From UBA3478 sp049596955 (GTDB lineage: Bacteria; Bacteroidota; Bacteroidia; Flavobacteriales; Flavobacteriaceae): DNA of 64,000 nt. Each line of letters begins with the position of its first letter. Position 1 is the first letter of the stretch. The translations under genes were made by a program, and so were the position numbers. Positions 57,889-64,000 of the stretch are shown here, in pieces. A model generated the notes under the pieces. That model had not been told where the DNA came from and made no database searches. It saw nothing but the letters and a program-made list of their open reading frames with translations. The stretch spans positions 42,026-106,025 of the forward strand of contig JBMYMD010000007.1 in the NCBI GenBank assembly GCA_049596955.1. The letters are read 5' to 3'.

Positions 57889-60207
57889 ATGCATATCAAT
57901 ATTAATAATTTATCTGATGCGCTCGCAATAGTTACCAATGACGGCAAAATTATCGATGCCAACGATGCTGGCTATGAGCTAATAGGTGTTGACAAATCTC
58001 GATTAGAATACAAACATATTGAAGATCTTCCTGAAGAAAATTGGACAAGACTAAAACCTGTGGTTCAGAGCGTTTGGGAATCTGAAAAAAACCAAGACAT
58101 CGAGTTTGAATTTTTAAATGGTTTAAATGAATTAAAGCATCTCAGAATTTATTTTGAAATCATAAAGAATGATAAAAATCAAAAAAAGCACATCCAAATT
58201 CTAGCAAAAGACATTACCCTTTCAAAAATGGTTAATTCTGGTGATCATGAATTTAGCTTTCTGCGCAAGCAATTTTTTGAAATTTTAGTCGCCAAAAAAG
58301 CACACAAAGAAAAAACCACACAATTCATTGATTTGGTAATTAAACTTTTAAATCCAGAAAATTATATACTATACCAGATTGGCCCTCAAATAAACACAGA
58401 TTCAAATCAAATAAATTTTCAATTAGAGTCTGAATTTAACATAAGTGATTTTAGCACGCCCAACGCAGAGGTATTTTCTGTTATCAAAAAAGATTTTGAG
58501 CCTGTTTTCATTCAAGAGAGAGAAACAAAAAGCCAGGTAAGAAAGATTAAATCAGAACTTTTCATTCCCATTGTGTGTGGTTCAGGTACTGCTTATGTAT
58601 TGTATGCATTTTCAAAATCACAAAATAAATTTAATCTGCGGCAATTTGACTTGTTACATTTTTTCACCTCCATATTACAACTCAATGTGAAAAATGAAGA
58701 TTTATTTAAGCTCATCGAATCCAATCAAAGAGAAATTATTCTTTCAAATGAAATCTTAAAGGTAGCCATGAGTAAATTAAATTTTGGAATGGTCTATGAA
58801 GATGGAGAAAATCGAATCGCTTTTTTAAATAAGCAATTCTTAGATATTTTTAAGATAGAAGCAGACCCCTCAGATTTTATCGGTATGCATTGCAACGATG
58901 CTCGAAATGTCCTCAAGAGCATGTTTAAAAATCCTGAACATTTTATTGAGGATATGCTAAAACTAGAATATCACAAACAAGAAGAATTAGGCAAAAGGCT
59001 TGTTTTAGCAGACGATAGAATTTTAGAACGGTCCTACTACCCCATTTTTCAAAACGAAAATGTCATTGGACATTTATGGGTTTATATCGATGCCACTATA
59101 CAGCATCAAAAAGAACAAAACCTAATTATCGATTACCAAAAGTACATGAACATAATTGAAAATATGGGGTTGGGTTTAATGGAAGTCGATAAAAATGACG
59201 AGATCATATCAGTAAATCAAGCCACTTGTAAAATGACTGGATATGCAAAGGAAGAACTCATAGGTCAAATTGCTCACGAGTTGCTCGTAGACAATGACGA
59301 AGGTGAAGTGATTAGAAATGCCAACAGAGATCGAGAAGAAAAAAAAGCAAGTTCATATGAGCTGAGATATTTTGATAAAACACAACAAGAAAAGTACATG
59401 CTTATATCTGGAGGGCCTAATTTTAATGATAAGGGAGAAGTTACGGGATCAATAGGAGTACACTTTGATATCACTAAAATTAAAATGCTAGAAAAAGCTC
59501 AAAAGCAATTGATTGACGATTTAAATATCCGCAACAAAAAATTAAGCAATTATGCTCATGTTGTATCTCATGATTTAAAATCTCCCTTAAGGTCAATTTC
59601 GGCCGCACTAAGTTGGTTAGAAGAGGAAAATAGCGGACAATTATCTCAACAAAGCAAAGATTATTTAGAAATCGTCGATAATGCACTCCAAAAAATGGAC
59701 AAGTTAATTAATGACACTCTAAATTTTGCTGAAATAAACAACGCTGAAAAACAAAAAACAGACCTAGATTTAAGTGCTATGATTCAGAAGCTTTGTCAAA
59801 ATTTAAGTCTTGACTATCCCAAAATTAAAATAGAAGCAAAAGGGAAATTCCCTACCATCCGTGTAGAAGAAGCTAAAATTATTCAAGTTTTCCAAAATTT
59901 GATGGAAAATGCCTGTAAGTACAGTGATCAAAACAAAAAGTCTTTTGTTAATTTAAAGTCTGAAATACGTAATGAAGGCCTAATTATTTCGGTCAAAGAC
60001 AATGGCATTGGAATCGAAAAAAAATTTCACAACAAAATATTTGATGCCTTTTCTAAGCTGGGTAATTGCGAAAACTCTTCTGGAATGGGGCTTTATATCG
60101 TCAAAGATTTGGTGCAATCGTTCGGTGGAAAAATAACAATAGATTCTAAATATGGTGAGGGTTCTACATTTACCATTTCATTTCCGGCTGAAATGATTGT
60201 TAGTTAA
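57889..60207 (+). CDS. Multi-PAS sensor histidine kinase (no receiver, no membrane span)
   Basis: A 772-residue sensor kinase without signal peptide or membrane spans, so probably cytoplasmic. Its order is an N-terminal PAS domain (about 5-105), a GAF-like region (about 130-275), two more PAS domains (about 295-405 and 420-530; FNDKGEVTGSIGVHFDITKI), then the HisKA phosphoacceptor His561 in VVSHDLKSPLRS and the ATPase domain with N-box QNLMENACKYSD, G1 VKDNGIGI and G2 SSGMGLYIVKDL. Domain limits are approximate. No response regulator gene is next to it, so it is an orphan kinase. Confidence 0.9.
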   Translation: MHININNLSDALAIVTNDGKIIDANDAGYELIGVDKSRLEYKHIEDLPEENWTRLKPVVQSVWESEKNQDIEFEFLNGLNELKHLRIYFEIIKNDKNQKKHIQILAKDITLSKMVNSGDHEFSFLRKQFFEILVAKKAHKEKTTQFIDLVIKLLNPENYILYQIGPQINTDSNQINFQLESEFNISDFSTPNAEVFSVIKKDFEPVFIQERETKSQVRKIKSELFIPIVCGSGTAYVLYAFSKSQNKFNLRQFDLLHFFTSILQLNVKNEDLFKLIESNQREIILSNEILKVAMSKLNFGMVYEDGENRIAFLNKQFLDIFKIEADPSDFIGMHCNDARNVLKSMFKNPEHFIEDMLKLEYHKQEELGKRLVLADDRILERSYYPIFQNENVIGHLWVYIDATIQHQKEQNLIIDYQKYMNIIENMGLGLMEVDKNDEIISVNQATCKMTGYAKEELIGQIAHELLVDNDEGEVIRNANRDREEKKASSYELRYFDKTQQEKYMLISGGPNFNDKGEVTGSIGVHFDITKIKMLEKAQKQLIDDLNIRNKKLSNYAHVVSHDLKSPLRSISAALSWLEEENSGQLSQQSKDYLEIVDNALQKMDKLINDTLNFAEINNAEKQKTDLDLSAMIQKLCQNLSLDYPKIKIEAKGKFPTIRVEEAKIIQVFQNLMENACKYSDQNKKSFVNLKSEIRNEGLIISVKDNGIGIEKKFHNKIFDAFSKLGNCENSSGMGLYIVKDLVQSFGGKITIDSKYGEGSTFTISFPAEMIVS

Positions 60208-60269
60208 GAAAAGTCCATAGCTATTATTTGAGAATATACCCTTATTTTTATTATTTTAATCCAAGGAAT

Positions 60270-61610
60270 ATGACGCATTCGCTATTCGCAATTTCACCTA
60301 TTGACGGTAGGTATCAAACTAAAACAAAATCTTTATCCCCTTATTTTTCAGAGGCCGCCCTTATCAAATATCGAGTTCGGGTTGAAATTGAATACTTTAT
60401 AGCACTTGCAGAGCTGGGCATTGAACCTCTTAAAAAAATGAGTGCGACAACCTACGATGACCTGCGCGCAATCTATTTGCACATGAGTGACGAAGAAGTG
60501 TTACGAGTGAAAGAAATTGAAAAAACCACCAATCACGACGTTAAAGCGGTTGAATATTTTATAAAAGAGGCTTTTCAAAAATTAAATCTCAGTGATTGTC
60601 TTGAATTCGTGCACTTTGGTTTAACCTCGCAAGACATCAATAATACCGCGATACCATTATCGATAAAAGAAGCCTTAAACGAAATTTATTTTACTGAAAT
60701 AGATGTTCTTATTACTAATTTAGGTCAGCTTTCTGATCAATGGAGCGACGTACCAATGTTAGCGAGGACCCATGGTCAACCTGCATCTCCTACTCGACTA
60801 GGAAAAGAAATAGATGTTTTTATAGAACGTTTAAAACAACAATTACAGCTTCTAAAATCAATCCCCAACGCTGCTAAGTTTGGAGGGGCTACAGGAAATT
60901 TCAATGCACACTCCGTGGCTTTTCCCAATGAAGATTGGATAAAATTTGGAAAAACCTTTGTGGAGCATAAGTTAGGCCTTCATCATTCTTTTCCAACGAC
61001 ACAAATTGAGCATTACGATCACCTGGCTGCCCAGTTTGATGGCCTAAAGCGTCTAAATACCATTCTTATTGATTTTTGTCGAGATATCTGGAGCTATATT
61101 TCTATGGATTATTTCAAGCAAAAAATCAATAAAAATGAGGTGGGATCTTCGGCTATGCCTCACAAAGTCAATCCTATTGATTTTGAAAATGCTGAAGGAA
61201 ATTTAGGTATAGCAAATGCCATTTTTGAACATTTATCCGCCAAGTTACCTGTATCGCGTCTTCAGCGAGATCTAACAGATAGCACAGTGCTGAGAAATGT
61301 TGGTGTACCATTTTCTCATACTTTAATTGCCCTAAATTCGATTCAAAAGGGTTTAAGTAAACTTGTATTAAATGCTACTCAATTTGAGCAAGATCTAGAA
61401 AACAATTGGGCTGTAGTAGCAGAAGCAATTCAAACCATATTGAGAAGAGAAAATTATCCAAATCCCTACGAAGCACTTAAAGCGCTGACCAGAAAGAACA
61501 ATGAAATTTCTGAAAAAGCCATTAAGGAATTTATAGACACACTAGAAGTCAGTGAAGCGATTAAAGTAGAATTAAACGCTATAACACCTTCAAATTATAC
61601 AGGAATCTAG
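60270..61610 (+). CDS. purB: Adenylosuccinate lyase
   Basis: A 446-residue fumarase-superfamily enzyme that removes fumarate from SAICAR and adenylosuccinate in purine synthesis. It starts LFAISPIDGRYQTKTKSL (core SPIDGRY); the signature TTNHDVKAVEYF, EFVHFGLTSQDINNTA, LARTHGQPASPT and the catalytic loop GSSAMPHKVNPIDFE are present. The frame is open 14 codons further upstream with another ATG; I chose the ATG at 60270, which matches the usual N-terminus. It is followed 13 bp later by the S41 protease gene. Confidence 0.97.
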   Translation: MTHSLFAISPIDGRYQTKTKSLSPYFSEAALIKYRVRVEIEYFIALAELGIEPLKKMSATTYDDLRAIYLHMSDEEVLRVKEIEKTTNHDVKAVEYFIKEAFQKLNLSDCLEFVHFGLTSQDINNTAIPLSIKEALNEIYFTEIDVLITNLGQLSDQWSDVPMLARTHGQPASPTRLGKEIDVFIERLKQQLQLLKSIPNAAKFGGATGNFNAHSVAFPNEDWIKFGKTFVEHKLGLHHSFPTTQIEHYDHLAAQFDGLKRLNTILIDFCRDIWSYISMDYFKQKINKNEVGSSAMPHKVNPIDFENAEGNLGIANAIFEHLSAKLPVSRLQRDLTDSTVLRNVGVPFSHTLIALNSIQKGLSKLVLNATQFEQDLENNWAVVAEAIQTILRRENYPNPYEALKALTRKNNEISEKAIKEFIDTLEVSEAIKVELNAITPSNYTGI

Positions 61611-61623
61611 TTAAAACTCATTT

Positions 61624-63051
61624 ATGCAGACCAAACTTGCTTTCTTCTTTTTCTTGTGCACGCTGATTTTAGCGAGTTGCTCCAAAAATGATGATGGGAT
61701 TTTTTTCGAAATCCCGAATGAAGTTCAAACACAAGACTTCATTTGGAGAGGTTTTAATACTTGGTATTTCTGGAAAGATGAGCAATCCATATTAAATGAT
61801 TCTAAACTCAATAATCCTGAAGACTACATCAGTTTTTTAGAGGACTATAACAATCCTGTATCACTGTTTGAAGCTATTTTACATCCAGATGATAGGTTCA
61901 GTTTTTATAGTCAAGATTATAGAGCACTAACCAACTTTCTACAGGGTATTAGAACCGATGACGGTATGGTCTATAGACTTTATCGACTGGGATTTGACAA
62001 CAGAATTATAATTGCTGTCAAATATGTGATTCCCAATTCTAGTGCAGCTGTTTTAGGCATAAAAAGAGGTGATTTGTTTGGAACTGTAGACGGAGTTATT
62101 TTAGATGAAAGTAATTATCAAAATCTACTGTCGAGCTCAAAGACATCCTTACAATTAAATGGAATCCGCTACGAGAATGAGCAGTGGATAGATGAACAGG
62201 AATCGATTACGCTGGTCAAAACAGAAGGGCTGACAGAGAATCCTGTTTTTAAAGATAGTATTTACACTATTGATAATGAGAAAATTGGCTATCTGGTATA
62301 CAACGCCTTTATCTCGAATTACGAAGAGGAGCTCAATCAAGTATTCACTGAGTTTAAAAATAATCAAGTGAGTTCCTTAGTTTTAGACTTGCGATATAAT
62401 TCCGGAGGCTCAACTGCAAATGCTGCTGTTTTAGCAAGTATGATTTACAGTAATAATACAGAATTATTATTTGCAAAACAGCGTTGGAACTCGTTATGGC
62501 AAGGACGCTTTAGCGATGAAGCCCTCAATGAAAATTTCAGAAATCAAACCCTTGGAGGAAACAATATCAGTAGTCTTGGTCTTAGTAAAATCATTATCAT
62601 TACTGAAAGTGGAACGGCTTCAGCCAGTGAATTACTGATTAATGGTTTATCACCTTACATGGATGTAGTGCTCGTTGGTGATAAGACAAGAGGGAAAAAC
62701 GAATTTTCTCTGACGCTTGTTGACGATCCACAAAGTCCAGATTTTCCATATTTATATCGTGATACTAGAGAGTCATTCATCAACCCCAATGTTCAATGGG
62801 GTTTACAGCCTATTGTAGGAAGGTTTGAAAACTCTGCAGGATTCTCAGATTTCACAGAAGGTTTTCAACCAGATATTTTTTACAGCGAAGACCCCATATA
62901 CTTGGGTGTTTTAGGGCATATTGATGAGCCCCTATTAGCAAGAGCAATAGCTCAAATTACAGGAAATAGCGCTGCGATGAAGACAAGCAGCAAAAACTTT
63001 GAGAAAATAGAATTTAATACCCAAGGATTTCTAAATTTAGAACTTAGATAA
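61624..63051 (+). CDS. S41 family (C-terminal processing) peptidase, lipoprotein
   Basis: A 475-residue lipoprotein (signal ending LASC, Cys19). An N-terminal helical region (about 40-120) is followed by a PDZ-like domain (about 125-215; KYVIPNSSAAVLGIKRGDLFG) and the tail-specific protease domain with the catalytic motif GTASASE (330-336) and the DKTRGKNEF lysine segment (Lys358 in GK). The family cleaves proteins from their C-terminal ends. Export as a lipoprotein places it in the periplasm. It precedes the BtuF-like gene by 9 bp; whether they are functionally linked is unclear. Confidence 0.9.
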   Translation: MQTKLAFFFFLCTLILASCSKNDDGIFFEIPNEVQTQDFIWRGFNTWYFWKDEQSILNDSKLNNPEDYISFLEDYNNPVSLFEAILHPDDRFSFYSQDYRALTNFLQGIRTDDGMVYRLYRLGFDNRIIIAVKYVIPNSSAAVLGIKRGDLFGTVDGVILDESNYQNLLSSSKTSLQLNGIRYENEQWIDEQESITLVKTEGLTENPVFKDSIYTIDNEKIGYLVYNAFISNYEEELNQVFTEFKNNQVSSLVLDLRYNSGGSTANAAVLASMIYSNNTELLFAKQRWNSLWQGRFSDEALNENFRNQTLGGNNISSLGLSKIIIITESGTASASELLINGLSPYMDVVLVGDKTRGKNEFSLTLVDDPQSPDFPYLYRDTRESFINPNVQWGLQPIVGRFENSAGFSDFTEGFQPDIFYSEDPIYLGVLGHIDEPLLARAIAQITGNSAAMKTSSKNFEKIEFNTQGFLNLELR

Positions 63052-63060
63052 GTTTATTCT

Positions 63061-64000
63061 ATGAAACCTTACGGTCTTGTTATAGCCATTAGCTTAATCT
63101 TCGCGGGTTGTAATTCGGTTGGTAATGAGAACATTTCAACTAAACACAAGAAATGGTCACCCAAATACGCCAAAGGTTTTAGCTTCGAAGAAAAAGATGG
63201 AGTTACTTATCTCAATATTCTAAATCCGTGGCCTGGGTCAAACTTTGAACAACAATTTGCCTTAATTTCTGAGAATGATCGTCTAAAAGCACCTAAGTCG
63301 TTAGCCATAAACATCCCAATAAAAAGATGGGCAACCTCCTCTACTTCACATGTTGGGTTCGCAGAAGAATTAAATGAACTTAACTCGCTCAAAGCCTTAA
63401 GCGGAATAAATTATGTCAGTTCAAAAGGCGTTCAAAGTCGAATCAACAACAATGAAATTGTAGAATTAGGGCAGACAGGGCAGCCCAATATTGAATGGAT
63501 TATTCGTAATCAGATAGAAGTATATTTAAATTTCTCTATAGCAGAAAACACCTCAGTTCAGTCACTGCTTGAGAAAGCACAAATTCCAATGATTTACATC
63601 GGGGAGTGGAATGAAAAACACCCTTTAGCTAGAGCGGAGTGGATCAAGGTTTTTGGAGTTTTATTTGACAAACAAAAACAAGCAGATTCCATTTTTTTAA
63701 AAATAGAAGAAGATTATCTAAAATGGAGTGAACGCGCAAAAGAGCGAAATACATCTCCTGAAATTATTAGTGGAAGCCTATACAACGGAATTTGGTATGC
63801 TCCCCAAAAAGATTCTTATATGCAAAAATTCTACGAAGACGCACACCTTGATTATATATGGAAAGACCTGGAATACACAGGAAGTCTTCAACTGGATATG
63901 GAATTCGTATTTGATACAGCAAAAAATGCCAGTATCTGGTTAAATTCATCTGAATTTCAAAGTATTGAACCCTTAATGAAACTCCATCCATTAATTTCTG
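63061..64000 (+). CDS. BtuF/FhuD-like ABC transporter substrate-binding lipoprotein, partial
   Basis: 313 codons are open to the right window edge, so the C-terminus is missing. A lipoprotein signal ending FAGC (Cys17) is followed by a two-lobe periplasmic binding protein layout: KRWATSSTSHVGFAEEL, LEKAQIPMIYIGEW, a long central helix (KQADSIFLKIEEDYLKW) and SLYNGIWYAPQKDSYMQKFYEDA (cited in short pieces). That order matches class III binding proteins for cobalamin, haem or ferric siderophores. A permease or ATPase gene, if linked, would lie beyond the edge. The exact ligand is not inferable. Confidence 0.8.
   Translation, partial: MKPYGLVIAISLIFAGCNSVGNENISTKHKKWSPKYAKGFSFEEKDGVTYLNILNPWPGSNFEQQFALISENDRLKAPKSLAINIPIKRWATSSTSHVGFAEELNELNSLKALSGINYVSSKGVQSRINNNEIVELGQTGQPNIEWIIRNQIEVYLNFSIAENTSVQSLLEKAQIPMIYIGEWNEKHPLARAEWIKVFGVLFDKQKQADSIFLKIEEDYLKWSERAKERNTSPEIISGSLYNGIWYAPQKDSYMQKFYEDAHLDYIWKDLEYTGSLQLDMEFVFDTAKNASIWLNSSEFQSIEPLMKLHPLIS

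Noticed and set aside
60228..60269. Longer N-terminus of adenylosuccinate lyase
   Set aside because: The extra 14 residues are not part of the family; the ATG at 60270 gives the standard start before the SPIDGRY motif.
1..64000. CRISPR arrays, tRNA or rRNA genes, insertion sequences, prophage or toxin-antitoxin pairs
   Set aside because: Reading both strands showed no regularly spaced repeats, no tRNA T-arm signatures with cloverleaf context, no transposase or integrase genes and no toxin beside the RHH gene. A tool-based scan could still find weak cases.

Overview
The window is a dense, AT-rich stretch of chromosome from a member of the Bacteroidota, almost certainly family Flavobacteriaceae. 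The evidence is the set of lineage-typical proteins (a monomeric NADP isocitrate dehydrogenase, a DUF4249 plus TonB-receptor pair, DUF4294, DUF4835, DUF6095- and DUF6495-like proteins, an omega-like RNA polymerase subunit beside bamD, a fused SerB-SerA protein). In addition, several genes are preceded by the Bacteroidota promoter elements TTG and TAnnTTTG rather than by Shine-Dalgarno sequences. No rRNA, tRNA, CRISPR array, insertion sequence, integrase or prophage gene was seen; this is mainly housekeeping chromosome.

Layout. 1-2.6 kb: small, poorly known genes. These are three small membrane proteins in a row on the minus strand (the first cut by the window edge), a 41-residue cysteine-rich protein with its own terminator, two hypothetical genes and rhaM. 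2.7-4.2 kb: an FN3/arylsulfotransferase-like lipoprotein. 4.2-17.6 kb: a long minus-strand run of essential functions: CoA synthesis (coaE, coaBC), fatty acid synthesis (fabI), DNA repair and replication (recN, ligA), outer-membrane assembly and secretion (bamD, DUF4835), lysine/peptidoglycan precursor synthesis (dapA), an omega-like subunit and prmC. 17.6-22.4 kb: plus-strand ribD, a YigZ/IMPACT protein, then dnaA with a low-molecular-weight phosphatase and an RsmI-like methyltransferase. 22.4-25.1 kb: mltG, a GNAT and dapF on the minus strand, then a ribbon-helix-helix gene with operator-like dyads. 25.1-26.26 kb: the emptiest part of the window, holding several very small ORFs and a hairpin terminator. 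26.3-29.9 kb: htrA, a membrane-anchored coiled-coil protein, a GNAT, trmD and rplS. 30-35.4 kb: icd, then a DUF4249 lipoprotein and a TonB-dependent receptor. 35.4-38.7 kb: GntP permease, a lipoprotein and glycerate kinase. 38.7-43.8 kb: DUF6095, DUF4294, M42 peptidase, hisS, DUF6495 and the rpsF-rpsR-rplI ribosomal operon. 43.9-52.1 kb: LytTR regulator, priA, YihY, rlmH, serB-serA fusion and an acidic coiled-coil membrane protein. 52.3-64 kb: rdgB, DEAD-box helicase, a carboxypeptidase-regulatory-domain protein, MalS-like amylase, TrmH-family methyltransferase, orphan PAS histidine kinase, purB, S41 protease lipoprotein and a BtuF-like binding protein cut by the right edge.

No clearly new multi-gene system was found. 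The most interesting signals are organisational. All ten convergent gene pairs I can call confidently overlap or lie within 6 bp, leaving no room for terminators. The strong terminator of the rpsF-rpsR-rplI operon ends 2 nt before the next start codon. A 14-bp perfect inverted repeat carrying the -7 promoter consensus on both strands sits against a lipoprotein start. A cluster of unrecognised mini-genes lies at 25.1-26.1 kb. At least eight genes appear to start with GTG or TTG. Function calls rest on reading motifs by eye; no database search was run.
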